From Loripinus fragilis (taxonomy: Eukaryota; Mollusca; Bivalvia; Lucinida; Lucinidae): DNA of 64,000 nucleotides. The notes beneath the pieces were generated by a model that searched no databases, was not told the DNA's origin, and saw only the letters and a program-made list of their open reading frames with translations. How positions within the stretch are numbered: position 1 is the stretch's first letter; every line of letters starts with the position of its first letter. The position numbers and the translations under genes are program-made. This document shows, piece by piece, positions 45,371 to 57,220 of the stretch. Location of the stretch: assembly GCA_964019695.1 (NCBI GenBank), contig OZ026517.1, positions 70,638,665 through 70,702,664 on the forward strand, in the 5' to 3' direction.

Positions 45371-45526
45371 AACAAACATACCATCTCAAGTATCAACCTA
45401 TAATTTCTTAACCATAAATTATTCTCAAGTTGTACAGCCTAAAATAGCTTGTATTAGCTCCAACAGCGAGCATTTTAGCTGTCCATGCATTTTTTGCATT
45501 TCCAATAGCTAACATACATAGAGGAT

Positions 45527-45677
45527 ATTCAAATTTCTGTAATGAATATGCCATTAATTTCATCGAGTGAAACGTAAAATGCATATTTCATGAGTGGCTC
45601 AGCCACAAATAAAATATACATTTTCTCGCTTCACGAGATGGAATAAATGGCACATTCATGACAAAAATTTGAATTTT
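45527..45677. mobile_element. Short MITE, ~50-bp inverted ends
   Basis: Left ATTCAAATTTCTGTAATGAA, right TTCATGACAAAAATTTGAAT, closing on a GTGGCTCAGCCAC palindrome. Nearly the whole 151 bp is one stem. Confidence 0.8.
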
Positions 45678-46327
45678 CTTTTTATTATAAATATAATTCA
45701 ATTTTAAGCATGACAAGATTTTATGCACTAGATGACGTCCTACCCTTACACACATAACGTCATATTAATGACGACGTTGCCTATTGTGCAATATCGTCCA
45801 AAACTGAAACCATAGCAGCAGGAGTAGAAAAAGTGAAAAAATTCAGTAAAACCTGACAATTTAATTACCAAAATTTTCCTTGCGATCTAACTAAGATTTT
45901 GTACACTAATAAGAAAGTTACAGGTGTTTGATATTCTGATGTGGGCTCAAGGAGTGGAGAAAGTAGGGGACATCCAATTTCACCAGTGAAATACCACTTA
46001 TATTTTCATGGCTGTGAAATACAGCTTTTTAATATATGCATTATATACTATGCTAAGAAAAAGAAGGCCACCCTGAGATTCGCATAAGGATCGTTTAAAG
46101 TGCCTAGTAATTCGGGGGCCATTACAGGCCAACACTATGTGGATTAAGGCCTTCACCCACAGGTCCTGCAAATCTAGCAGACTGTTTAAAACAATTTTCT
46201 CTTCTAGCAAGACAATGCCAGCATACCTGCAATGTGGCAAGGAACTGTTTGCAAGCTTGTCTTATCATAATTGTTGGTTGGCCTTCCGGGTCCCGATCCA
46301 TCTCCCATCGATCATCCCTGGAATAAT

Positions 46328-46392
46328 CTAGGCTGGTGGGTACATGATCGTATCCCTTCCTAACTGCCACATTTCTCGAATTGGAACACTAG
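46328..46392 (-). CDS. Possible terminal exon of an unidentified gene
   Basis: On the minus strand an acceptor-like TTGTTCAACCAG is followed by an open stretch reading SVPIREMWQLGRDTIMYPPA and a TAG stop. Its phase fits the donor of the candidate exon at 46791-46846. A competing frame through 46370-46208 (reading RWEMDRDPEGQPTIMIR) ends at a donor-like GTATGC and would replace this exon. No family recognised. Confidence 0.25.
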
Positions 46393-46790
46393 CTGGTTGA
46401 ACAATGACAATGTATTCCACAAGGGTGGGGGTGGGGTACAACCAAAGGCTTCTTTTAAGCTCGCGCAAAAGGCTCATAGAATGTATTCATAAAAGTGGTG
46501 GTCATACAAGATATGACTTACAATGTATAGCTGTAATCATTACATGTTCATGTCTGTATATATTTTGAACAAAGCCAGTGAATTTGGTGGCCTATTTTTC
46601 ATTAGCATGAGTATATTTAATCAGTATTTTCCTGTATTTCATTACTTTGTATATAATAAATACCTTTATTGTTGGGGGATTGAATAACAAAACAAGCTAT
46701 AACTGATAACCCACATTTTCTTTGAGAAGAGAAAGTGAAATGTGTTCAAAATTTTAGAACATTTACCGTACTCCTGTTGTCATAACTTAC

Positions 46791-46846
46791 CAATGTGTTT
46801 TGTTAATGGCATCAACAGAAGTCTCCTCTCAATCTCGATCAGCCCC
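46791..46846 (-). CDS. Possible 56-nt exon of an unidentified gene
   Basis: Minus strand, between acceptor-like GGTATATTTTTAG and a strong donor (ATTG then GTAAGTTATG). It encodes GLIEIERRLLLMPLTKHI, an amphipathic helix-like segment. One nucleotide of a split codon lies at each side. Confidence 0.3.
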
Positions 46847-47582
46847 CTAAAAATATACCAGTGAATGTTATTAAATCTCAATACCTTCATTTTAATACCA
46901 AACAAAAATGCAGACCCAATAAAGCAGAATAAACTCTTTCCTTTGCTAGCAGCAATCTTGTCCTCTGCTGCTAGCGAGGACAAAAGTTGCCGCATAAGCT
47001 AAGACATTTGTTTTGTAACTAAGTGAGACAACCCACTAAGAGAACCATTACACCTAATCATACAGCATAACTGCCACACTCTGTTCAGTCAAAGGATACT
47101 TACTATAAACATACCATGTTTACCATGCTCTTTTCTTCTTATGTAGCCTTTATTGCAAACAATATGTTTGGTCATGCATGCCCCAAAAAATAATTTCAAA
47201 CATGGTGATGTGACATATCAAATCAACAGGGATGACAAGCAGAACAGAAATATCATTAAATTTCGGTTACCATGTCAATTTCAAAGATTTTCATACCAAA
47301 CTTTGTGTGTGTTCTCACAAATAAAAGATAGAATACATATTGAACAGAATTTTCATTCTGTTGCTGGGGTCATGCCCCAGGGGTGGGACTTGGGGCTGCT
47401 GGGGGGATAAAAAAAACTTTAGCATGGGGATTTGCGATGGCGCCCCATCGACTGCGCTTTTTACAGTTTCAATTTAAAATCACTCCTTTCAACATTCATG
47501 ACGATAGAATCAAATGCAACAAGGAAAAGCACTTTAAACTAGTACACCAGCACTGATATTGTGCTAATTCTTCCATATGTCT

Positions 47583-47826
47583 TAACCCTTAAAGCGCCAA
47601 GAAAAAAATGCATCTGAAAATGTCGTCTGCTGAAGTCCTCTGCTGCAAATAATTGCCTAACATTACTGATGATTTAAGTATAGACCCAAAGCGTGGACCC
47701 AGAACAGACTGCTCCTATATGAGTAGTCTGATCTGGGTCCACACTGTTTGCCACAGAGGCTTCTGAAACATTTCAGCAGACGAGAAAAGCAGACAACTTT
47801 TGTTGCAATTGGTGCATTAAGGGTTA
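47583..47826. mobile_element. Palindromic MITE family M2, best copy
   Basis: TAACCCTTAAAGCGCC at left and GCATTAAGGGTTA at right. The central fold is GCGTGGACCCAGAACAGACT against GTCTGATCTGGGTCCACACT. Confidence 0.85.
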
Positions 47827-48094
47827 AACCTTGTCTTACTGGACCTGGTACATGTATATCCCTTTTTGAAAACACTGTAGATCCAGATCAGATGGCTTCT
47901 AGAAGCCATCAGATCAGGAACTACAGTTGTTTCCATTCCGCTAGCAAATCCATACCAATGAATGAAATCTTTGAAAAGACCTGGCTGAAAAGTGTTTCAA
48001 ATCAGCAGATTAATTTGCCTAGCAGGCCAACAGTTGGGTGTCATTTTCAAAACATTTTCAGACAGGTTTCAGGTCTCTAGATGAAAGTGTGTAA

Positions 48095-48240
48095 TTAAAA
48101 ATTATTTTTCTTATTTCTCAACCAAATCATACATTGTGGGTGCTCAAAAGAATCATCTCAATGAGACGTGTAGTGCACAGGATCTTATGAGCACCAAAAA
48201 CACATGTTAAAACTTCAAGATGAGAAAATAGTAACATTTT
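48095..48240. mobile_element. Foldback repeat of the GGTGCTCAAAAGAA family
   Basis: Starts TAATTAAAAATTATTTTTCTTATT. The hairpin around GTGCTCAAAAGAATCATCTC is partly broken on its right arm. Confidence 0.6.
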
Positions 48241-48482
48241 TACACTATTTTTTGTTTGTTTATTTAGACCAATGGGTTGCATGTGTTTCTTGAAGATGAT
48301 TCTAACTCTGACAATAACATGCCAGCCACACGAACAGATAACTAGTTTCTCAATCAGTACAAAAAAAAACGGCAATCATGAATTTTTTTTTAACTTGGAA
48401 TATACCTTTTAATAATTATGGATAAAACATTTGAGTATCATAAAGTGCCCAAAAACCTTAAAGTGAATGGCAAAGCAATATA

Positions 48483-49323
48483 TACTTAAACGCAAAAGTT
48501 TCGCAACCGTTTAATATCTGTATTTTCTTCAGTATGGGTCATGTTAGAAGATTAATAAAATCATATTTTATGCTCCTGAACAATGCGGAATGATTTACAC
48601 CATTAATCGGTTTTGATCATACTCTTCATTCTGACGTTATAATGACGTCAGTGTTTTTCAACAATTTACGTCTAGCATAAAGATTGTTATCTCGATTTGA
48701 AAACAGACGGTGCTATGTGATAGCCAGATGTCGTATCTGACGGAAAACATTTTAAGGTTTAGCAATTAAAGTTTATCAACGCTCAACGTCGCTGTGTTTC
48801 TTTGTTAACGTCCACCAATTTATCAAAATTGTTCATGATATTTCGTTATGTCGCGCGATACTTCTGTCTTCTATGCAATGTGTTGAAGGTTTCACTTGTG
48901 ACATTAAAAACTCGATTATTGATATTCAGTTGTGCTTAAACGGCCAATAACGTCAAATATTGAAGACTTTACGTTGACGTAATGAACGTTACCAAATGCA
49001 TACAATAACCTGCTTGGATTTGTCTGCCCTTCTGATTTTGAAAACAGATAACGGTTAACCACCTTTTCCGAATAAAATGTAAGGTGGTGAACACTGTGAC
49101 TCATATAAAATGTAAGGTATTGTAACTGTGACTTTTCAAATTTGGGTTGCCTTAGATTTCTTGTCGAAGATCGGCAATCGTAAGTATCACTGGTCTGATT
49201 TTCATGTTGTTTGGACGGCAAATCATTGGACTTGTTAGTCATAATATCATGGAGTAAATTTTTTGGCTCAAAAAGAAGGAAATAGCATTTTAGTAAGAGT
49301 TGCGAAACTTTTGCGTTTAAGTA
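48483..49323. mobile_element. TA-flanked inverted-repeat transposon (TACTTAAAC family)
   Basis: 841 bp with perfect 25-bp ends (TACTTAAACGCAAAAGTTTC...) between TA dinucleotides (48481-48482 and 49324-49325). The end motif TACTTAA and the size match 13875-14734, but the interiors differ. No transposase frame. Confidence 0.85.
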
Positions 49324-49919
49324 TAATTATGTTACATCAGAATTACAGTGCCCATATGAAGCTGTGTGTCACAAATCTTTTTCAAAAGTACTAAATTCTG
49401 ATCTAATTTAGGAACATGCCATGGTGCAGGGACTACGCTAGGGGGCGACTAGGGGGAAATGGTCTCCCTAGGGGCCTAAATTTCGCCCTAAATGGGACCC
49501 GGGGAGAAGTGGGAGTCTCCCTAAAAAAAAATTTAGGGAGACTTTTTCATTCTGTCACCACACAAATGCAAGCTGTGGTGACAATCTACTACCACTGCAT
49601 CTTATTTCTCATTCCATTAAATGACGATAGTATGTGTAATAGCTAATTTGCTTGGTAACTGACAGAAAATGCCGTAATTTCACGCTATAACTTCTCCCTA
49701 TCTGACTTATATTACTGGAGGAAGAAGTCACTTGAACCCTGCGGTGTTTTCATTATACTTTCAGACAACTGCATGCATCCTTGATTTTTTCAGATTCCTA
49801 TAATCATCACATGATTAATTCTATGTTAGCTCCCTACCATACTAAATAGATGGAAAACAGTGTAGATCCAGATATGAGATGCCAATTAATCAAGATGCAT
49901 ATAGTTTTCCACTCTGCCT

Positions 49920-50204
49920 GTTTTTGTTTGTTTGATTTGATTATGTCCCAGTTAACATTTTTTCAGTCATGTCAGGACGGGTCTTCCTGGGCTGAACCAG
50001 GCCCACGTGTCTGCAAGCAGCCAATCACTGCACTTTATTTTGAGTTTGAGACTATACTCAAGTTTTATAAACTTGGGGCCTGTACTAAGCAGAGGATTAG
50101 TGTCTTGCTAAAGGACACAATGCAGTGCTTTGGTGAGGCTTGAACCTGCAACCCCTCCGTCTCGAGTCTAGCACTCTACCACTGAGCCACTGCGCTCCTC
50201 CTAC
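49920..50204 (-). mobile_element. SINE S1 carrying an 82-bp insertion
   Basis: Minus-strand S1 copy whose body is interrupted between GGCTGAACCAG and TACTAAGC by 82 bp ending in TTTTATAAACTTGGGGCCTG, a relic of the GGCCCCGAGGTTAT MITE family. Confidence 0.8.
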
Positions 50205-50429
50205 TCTGCTTGTAAATAATATGCATTCACTTTAAAATTTTGAACACTTTGCTGGAATTCACAAAATGCTTGTCAGAATAGCAAACGGTGAAGATCCAAT
50301 CTTGGTATGTGCAGTTTGCCCAGGTCTTTTTGGCAACCAATTAGTGTTCAAAATTTTAGATCATTAACTGACACTGATTTTGAACAGTCTTTCACATACT
50401 GCAAGGCTGGTCAGGGTATTTTAACAGTC

Positions 50430-50635
50430 AATCAATATCTCTTTTCATGCTGGGTAATTTTTCATGCTTTGTTTTCGTCTGCTGACTTTGTTAAAAATTT
50501 AATTTTTCAAAAACAAATTTCACCACACTATCAGAGTCAAACAGTTTTGATCCAGATCTGGACCAACATTCTGTCAGTCCTCAGATCTGGGTCCAAACTG
50601 TTTACAAAGGTTGTCAGCAGGTAATAAACAAGGTA
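50430..50635. mobile_element. Palindromic MITE family M3, third copy
   Basis: CATGCTGGGTAATTTTTCAT start, core CAGTTTTGATCCAGATCTGG against CAGATCTGGGTCCAAACTGT, end TTGTCAGCAGGTAATAAACA. Same family as 14970-15190 and 28728-28925. Confidence 0.78.
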
Positions 50636-50649
50636 TGTAAGAGTTAACT

Positions 50650-50870
50650 TATGGGCTGTGACATGTGATTTCCAACAATGTGGTATTTTGCCAAGTGTAG
50701 ACTCAGACAAGCCTGTGCAGCCTCCTTTTAAAGCTGAGAAACTCCAAATGATGTTCAGTCAGTAGCTTAACACTCAAAGAATATTCAAGTAATAAGCAAA
50801 GGCTCTGATCAGACTGCGTGTATGTGCCGCACATACCACATTGTTGGAAATCTCATGTCACGGCTCAATT
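50650..50870. mobile_element. MITE family M1, copy 3 (inverted)
   Basis: Ends GGCTGTGACATGTGATTTCC / ATCTCATGTCACGGCTCAAT, interior in opposite orientation to copies 1 and 2 (CAAATGATGTTCAGTCAGTA). Confidence 0.83.
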
Positions 50871-51205
50871 TATGTTTTGAGTACTCTGGAAAAGTGTCCT
50901 TGAGATGGTTCTTTTGACCACTCACAACATATTACGTTTTTGTCGAGAAACAAATTTGGAATTTCCCCTCATTTGGTGGCTCGACCTAGCTGGGGGAACA
51001 TTCCTACACATGGAAACACAACACTATTCAACTGGACTACACAATCCGGAACTGGTACGAGACCATCGTGCAGTATCTCACCCAACCCCCTGGGGGAAAA
51101 ACACTCATGGGTGAACCACCCACTCCCCAACCCCCAGGGAAAAGAACACAAAAGGATGCACAAATGATTCAAACAGGTATTTGGGTGTTTCTATTTATAG
51201 CTCAC

Positions 51206-51232
51206 CTCTTCAACATCATCACCGTCATCATC
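51206..51232 (-). CDS. Possible acidic microexon (27 nt)
   Basis: Minus strand: acceptor TTGATTGCTGATTTCACAG, then nine codons DDDGDDVEE, then donor-like GTGAGCTATA. The length is a codon multiple and the acidic composition suits the Lys/Glu-rich exon upstream on the same strand. Confidence 0.3.
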
Positions 51233-51465
51233 CTGTGAAATCAGCAATCAAGCCAAAATAAGTATCAAAGCATATAATTTGAGAATGCAACAGAAATATA
51301 AATAAACAAGAAATTGTATGATGGCTATTTTTCTGAACCACACCAGATCATAGCAGCGAATGAAAACTGTTGTAAAAATCAATAAATGAGGATAATTAAG
51401 CCCTTGGTGGTTTTTCAGTTTCATTAATGGTGTGCCGCAGCCCGAGCGCATAATTGCATATAATT

Positions 51466-51662
51466 TGTTTGTTTGATTTGATTCTTTATGTCCCATCAAC
51501 AATCTTTCAGTTATAAAGGGATGGGTCTTCCTGGGTTGAACCAGTACTAAGCTAGGATTAATGTTCTTGCTCAAGGACACAACACAGTGATGCCGGTGAG
51601 GTTCGACCCCGCGGCCTTCGGTCTCGAGTCAAGCACTCTACCACTGAGCCACTGCGCTCCCT
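51466..51662 (-). mobile_element. tRNA-derived SINE (family S1), full copy
   Basis: Minus strand; all S1 parts present: head GGGAGCGCAGTGGCTCAGTG, B-box region GGGGTCGAACC, tail GGGACATAAAGAATCAAATC. Confidence 0.9.
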
Positions 51663-52080
51663 ATAATTGCATATTAAGCGCACTATCTGGTGTGTTTACA
51701 ATGAAACTTAAAATTAACAAAATTAGTTCAAGAAGCAAAATAAAATGTATGAAAGCTTAAAAACATAAAATAAATTTTATTCTTATAATTTCTTTAATCA
51801 AAAGCAAAAAATTTATAATATTTACAGAGTGATATATTTAAGCCATATATTTAAGCGAAATGTTGGCAGCAAAATAGTAGCAACAAAATAAATATGTAAA
51901 AACATATAATTATAATAAAATGTTGAAAAAGGTACATTAAGGTGCACAGATACATGGCCATGATACAATGATTTTCTTCCCTTTCAATGCTCAATAACAC
52001 TCGATGACAAGTGGTATCTTTTGATTTTTGTAGAAAATATATATCAGAGTCAGAACACTCCATGTAAATCAAATGCAATC

Positions 52081-52324
52081 ATATGGACTTCGACGCGAGA
52101 AAACATGTCTTTGGAGGTTTGCAAACAACACAGGCACAGACCAGCCTGTGCATCTCCGCAGTCTGATCAGCACTTTGTTATTCGCTATTACGAAAGTTTC
52201 ATATGTAAACTTGCTACAGGCGAAATTTCAATTTTCTAGCTAGTCTCTGTAGCTGAGGAGACTGGTTGGAAACTCGCTTTGACGAAAATCCCGAAGACAG
52301 GTTTTCTTGCATCGAGGCCCATAT
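52081..52324. mobile_element. MITE family M4, copy
   Basis: Ends ATATGGACTTCGACGCGAGA / TGCATCGAGGCCCATAT. Interior CACAGACCAGCCTGTGCATC and TTCTAGCTAGTCTCTGTAGC. Confidence 0.85.
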
Positions 52325-53569
52325 TATTCACAAGAAATATGAGCCACAGCAATTTAATGTATCCTTTTCAAGCCATAAACTTTCTGACTGAGTGTTTATT
52401 TGTTAATGCAATAAAAAACAACACCATCCTATAAACAACTTCATGCAAACAATTATTTTTATCATTGTCATTATTTTATAGGCCTCCAATAAACCAGTTG
52501 GTAGCTAGTCTGATTGGTAATCTGACTTCTATGGGATGCTATAGTGAGGTTGTGAGTTCAAACCCTGGGTTATGGCCACATACTTATTTAAAGGATCTCT
52601 TCGTCTTCGTACCCCTGAATCAAGTATGTAAGCTAGTTATCAGTTAAATACACTAAGTACTGGTAGACTTATGAGCATGCCCATGGGAACAGTGAAACAT
52701 AGCCTGATGGTTCTTATGACTGAAAATTGTCGAAAGCAATGTTAAGCCCACCCAAACATCACACACTATGAATCCTAACATCAACATTTTCAAATTGAAA
52801 TCTCACAAAACTCTCTTATCCTGTGCTAGCTCTTTGTATACTGAAACCATTCACAGATTAGGTTTAACAATGTGATGATCGTGACAGCAGAAGAATGCAA
52901 CATCTCATCCGGATCTTTAAGGTCAGGTATATAAAGGGTGTTAAGAAAGTTCGTTCGGCAATAAAAGTATGTTCTTATTATTTTAGTCATTGTGTGTCTA
53001 ATGGCATCAATGTCACTGGAATTCTTTAAAGTCGACACACCTGACAAGAACTAAACAACTGGATGTTCAATCAATTATTTCATCACCGAATAAATAATCT
53101 TCAAAATCAAGTACCCCTTGGAAACCTTGTCATGTCCTGGCCATAGTTATAAGAATATTATCTAATTGGTTAAGAAACCCTAAATGGAGTTGTTACTCAT
53201 CTCATATAAGCCTTTAGTATGTTTACTAAACTGAAAGGCTGTAAACAACCATCCAAAATAATAAATGTAGCATTTTTGGGACAAATATCAGCTTTTTCTA
53301 GACCGAAAGACAGTACCCAAATTAAACGTAATTGTGTGAATACATTCGATATCAGACACGATGCCAAACACTATAGAACATCACAAGGTACAACAGGCCC
53401 AATGAAAATACATTTTTTCAGCATACTTTTCTTTTTAAATGATTTGAAAATCTAAGATGAAGAAAGGAACAAACTTTCTTAACACCCTTTACTATAGAAT
53501 TTTGAAATTCCAACCTGCAACCCCTAAAAAATGATTAATGGACTATCCCAACTATATTTTACTAATCTT

Positions 53570-53757
53570 GTTGGTTTTGTTTGTTTGATTTGATTCTTTA
53601 CGTCCCATCAACAATCGTTCAGTTAAACAGGGGCGGGTCCTCCTGGATTGAACCAGTACTAAACTAAGATAAAAGCGTCTTGCTCAAGGACCAGAACGCA
53701 GTAACACCGGTAAGGCTCGAACCCCCGGCCTCTCGGTCTCAAGTCGAGCACTCTACC
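53570..53757 (-). mobile_element. SINE S1, head-truncated
   Basis: Minus strand; tail, body and B-box region present, stopping at GCACTCTACC. Near-identical 20-bp direct repeats (CCAACCTGCAACCCCTAAAA and CCAACCTGCAAACCCTAAAA) lie on its two sides and may reflect the target duplication. Confidence 0.82.
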
Positions 53758-54145
53758 AACCTGCAAACCCTAAAATTCTATCCAAACCCAAACTAATTAT
53801 TCTATCAATCTGGTCGAAAGAAAACCATCAGTATACAAGGAGTTAAGCTATATTTGTACTGTATGTACCACAAAATATTCAGCTACATTGGCCTGAGCAA
53901 ATAGTGCCAACCCAGATCAGACTGATACTAAAGCAGAAGTCTGATCAGGGTTAACACTATTTGCCATTTCATCACTGCCTCTTACACATTTCATGTGGCA
54001 GTCAAATATATACAGTGCAATCCTTTTATAATGCTGTGTATGGAGTCCATAGGAATGGTCCTTATCCTATAATTTCTTTTGTAAAAACATTTGAGATGTA
54101 CAATATTATTATGACTGAGCTATATCTAAATCGACTATAACAAGG

Positions 54146-54349
54146 TTTGTTTGTTTGATTTTAATTCTTTATGTCCAATCGACAATCTTTCAGTTAAACA
54201 GGGACGGGTATTCTCGGATTGAACCAGTACTAAAGTAAGGATAAATGTGTCTTGCTCAAGGGCCACAACGCAGTGACGCCGGTGAGGCTCCAACCCGCGG
54301 CCCCTCGGTCTCGAGTAAAGCACTCAACCACTGAACCGCTGCGCTCCCT
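54146..54349 (-). mobile_element. tRNA-derived SINE (family S1) within a duplicated segment
   Basis: Full minus-strand copy. It separates two related stretches (GTATGGAGTCCATAGGAATG at 54038 and at 54361), so the region was duplicated locally as well. Confidence 0.87.
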
Positions 54350-54428
54350 TATAATACTATGTATGGAGTCCATAGGAATGGACAGTATTATAAGTGAACC
54401 ACGTTATAAAGGGACAATTTTACAAAGG

Positions 54429-54464
54429 ATTATAGGAAAATGACCATGGTCATTTTCCTATAAT
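54429..54464. repeat. 36-nt perfect palindrome
   Basis: ATTATAGGAAAATGACCA followed by its exact inverse. The symmetry continues imperfectly to TACAAAG / CTTTGTA, 53 nt in all. Confidence 0.95.
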
Positions 54465-54784
54465 TTCTTTGTAAAATTTCATGGTAAAAACATTTGAGAG
54501 ACACACTATTATGAATATTATGACTATGCTATGTCCAAATCTAACAAGGTGTGTTATAAAGGGACTGCACTGAACATGTTTGAATTTTAGGATACATTTG
54601 GTGGGGAGATGAGGTGTTCCAGTATTTAGGGTAAATACAGTATTTTAAGGGCAAATCCATGCTCACTCTAGAACACTTAGCATGCTTCATTTCATCCTTT
54701 CCTCATCAGCAACTAACATAACTTTAAAAGGGAATTTCCTTGGACCAGCGAACCTTTAAGTTGAAGAGAATGTTTCAGTCTATG

Positions 54785-55012
54785 CAATGATTTTCTATTT
54801 TTGCTGGAATGTTTTAGTCTATGCAATGATTTTCTATTTTTTTCTATTTTCTATTTTAGCTGGAATGTTTTAGTCTATACAATATATTTTCTATCTTTGC
54901 TGGGATGTTTTGCTCCATGCAATACATTTTCTATTTTTGCTGGAATGTGTTGCTCCATGCAAACATTTTCTATTTTTGCTGGAATGTTTTGGTCTATGCA
55001 ATACATTATCTT
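54785..55012. repeat. ~40-55-bp minisatellite, about five units
   Basis: Units contain ATTTTCTATTTTTGCTGGAA and TGTTTTAGTCTATGCAATG with small length changes. Confidence 0.85.
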
Positions 55013-55402
55013 ATTTTCTCACACTAAGCCACATTATGTTATTAATTCATTTAGTGTGAAATCCACCTGCACTACAGAGCAATACAAAACATAATGAAAC
55101 ACAAAAAATAAATAGCAATATATGAGCTAAGTCATGAGAAAAACTGTTAACATCATTGGTGAACAACGAAGACAAATATCAACACAATGCATCTGTTGTA
55201 TCCCTTCCATAAAATATACAGCTGTATTCGACCTGACAAGCACGCTGTTTGTATAAAAAAAAAATTCTTTAAAATTCTTTACCCACTTTTTTAATTGTGT
55301 GGATCCAGACCAATTGGCTTCTAATGAAGCCAGCTGGTCAGGATCTGTACTTTATACATTCACATATTAAACTGGACAAATTTTCGCATGACTTGGTTCA
55401 AA

Positions 55403-57220
55403 TTATGTAAGATCTTCACACGGACAGTTAATTTCAAATGGACAATGCCAGGACTTGGGTTCTCTAAAAAGCCACACATCTATGTCATGCATTGAAGTAT
55501 GTACCAGTGTTGCCCAAAAGTCTTCTTCCTCCTCTTCTTCTTCTTTCTTTTCCTCTGCTTTTTCTTCCTTCTTCTCTTCCTTAACCTCCTCCTTCTTTTC
55601 TTCTTTCTTTTTCTCTTCTTTCACTTCCTCCTGTTTTACTTCCTCCTTTTTCGCTTCCTCCTTTTTTACTTCCTCTTTTTTCTCTTCTTTCACATCCTCC
55701 TTTTTCTCTTCTTTTACTTCCTCCTTTTTCTTTTCCTTTGTATCTTCACTTGGAACATTAGCAAAAAGATCCTCTTCTTCCTCTTCAGGCCGCCTCCTTC
55801 TCCTAAACTTTAATGGCTCAAGTGCATCTTCCTTTTCCTTCTTTGGTTCTTCTTTTTTGTCTTCCTTTTTTGCTTCATCAGTTTTAGGTTTGCTTTCTTT
55901 CTCTTCAGTCTTTTTCTCTTCAGGCTCAGCTTTAGCCTTTTCATTCTTACTTTCTACTTTCTTTTCCTCAGCTTCTTTTTTCTCTTCTTTTGCCTCATCT
56001 TGCTTTTTATCATCCTCACTGGGAACATTAGCCCAAAAATCACCCTCTTCTTCTTCATAATCTTTTTTCCTCTTAAATACAAGTGGCTTCATGGGATCTT
56101 TTTCTTCTTTCTTTTCTTCTTTCTTTTCTTCCTTCTTTTCTCCCTTCTTCTCTTCCTCTTTCTTTGCATCCTCAGTTTTCTTATCATCCTTTTTATCCTC
56201 CTTTTTACTATCTACATCATCTGTCTTTTTCTTCCCTTCTTCTTCAGCTTTGCTGTCTTCTTTCTTTACATCTGCATCAGTCTTTGTCTCCTCTTTCTTG
56301 TCTTCTTTTTTGTCATCTTCACTTGGAACATTAGCCCAGAAATCTTCTTCCTCCTCTTCCTCATAATCCTTCTTTTTCTTAAACACTAAAGGTTTGAAAG
56401 CTTCTTCTTTCTTTTCTTCAGTTTTCACAGCTTTCTTTTCTTCCACTTTCTTCTTATCTTCTTTTACTTCTTTTGTCTTTTCCTCTTCTTTTTTCTCTTT
56501 CTTATCAGTTTTTTCTTCAGCTTTTTCATCCTTCTTTTCTTCCTTTTTGTCATCTTCACTTGGAACACTAGCCCAGAAATCTTCCTCCTCCTCTTCCTCA
56601 TAATCCTTCTTTTTCTTAAAAACTAAAGGTTTAAAAGCTTCTTCCTTTTTATCCTCTTTCTTTTCTTCAGCTTTCGCAGCTTTCTTTTCTTCCTCTTTTT
56701 TCTTATCTTCTTTTACTTCTTTTTTCTTTTCCTCTTCTTTTCCCTCTTTCTCATCAGTTTTTTCTTCAGCTCTTTCATCTTTCTTTTCTTCTTCCTTTTT
56801 ATCATCTTCACTTGGAACATTGGCCCAAAAGTCACCCTTTTCTTCTTCATCATAATCCTTCTTTCTTTTGAATACCAATGGTTTGTCTTTTTCTTCTTCT
56901 TTGTCTTCCTTCTTCTTTACATCTTTATCTTCCTTCTTTACATCTTTGCCTTTCTCCTCACTTGTTTTTTCCTTCTCACTCTTTTCCTTCTTTTCATCAA
57001 CTTTTTCCTTTTTCTCTTCTTTTCCTTTTTCAGCGTTTTCATCATTCTCATCTTCCGTTTTTTCTTCTTTTTTATCCTCTCCCTCCTTTTCACCCTCCTC
57101 CTTTACCTTAGCAGAATCATCAGTTTCGTCAGTTTTCTCCTTGTCCTCTTTAGTGGCTTCTTCATCAGCTTTATCTGTCTCCTTCTTGTCTTCATCAGCT
57201 TTAATTTTCTCTTCATCTTC
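55403..57220 (-). CDS. Lys/Glu-rich repeat protein, large exon (partial gene)
   Basis: About 605 codons without a stop, starting after an acceptor CTATTTGCAG (57230-57221) and running to a stop at 55403. The in-frame Met at 57283 lies upstream of that acceptor and is probably intronic. About 70% of residues are Lys, Glu, Asp or Ala, in helix-prone KEEKKEE stretches. Set in this are five copies of a block reading KPLVFKRKKDYEEEE then DFWANVPSED (near ORF residues 150, 235, 315, 415; a variant LFANVPSED near 505), plus a final truncated DFWAT near 589, spaced about 80-100 residues. The regular aromatic motif shows it is a real repeat protein, not just low complexity. Its C-terminus may instead be a donor just after DFWATL (GTACAT). 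No family recognised; a cytoplasmic scaffold or charged linker of a larger protein is possible. Confidence 0.72.
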   Translation of the reverse strand, partial: EDEEKIKADEDKKETDKADEEATKEDKEKTDETDDSAKVKEEGEKEGEDKKEEKTEDENDENAEKGKEEKKEKVDEKKEKSEKEKTSEEKGKDVKKEDKDVKKKEDKEEEKDKPLVFKRKKDYDEEEKGDFWANVPSEDDKKEEEKKDERAEEKTDEKEGKEEEKKKEVKEDKKKEEEKKAAKAEEKKEDKKEEAFKPLVFKKKKDYEEEEEEDFWASVPSEDDKKEEKKDEKAEEKTDKKEKKEEEKTKEVKEDKKKVEEKKAVKTEEKKEEAFKPLVFKKKKDYEEEEEEDFWANVPSEDDKKEDKKEETKTDADVKKEDSKAEEEGKKKTDDVDSKKEDKKDDKKTEDAKKEEEKKGEKKEEKKEEKKEEKDPMKPLVFKRKKDYEEEEGDFWANVPSEDDKKQDEAKEEKKEAEEKKVESKNEKAKAEPEEKKTEEKESKPKTDEAKKEDKKEEPKKEKEDALEPLKFRRRRRPEEEEEDLFANVPSEDTKEKKKEEVKEEKKEDVKEEKKEEVKKEEAKKEEVKQEEVKEEKKKEEKKEEVKEEKKEEKAEEKKEEEEEEEDFWATLVHTSMHDIDVWLFREPKSWHCPFEINCPCEDLT

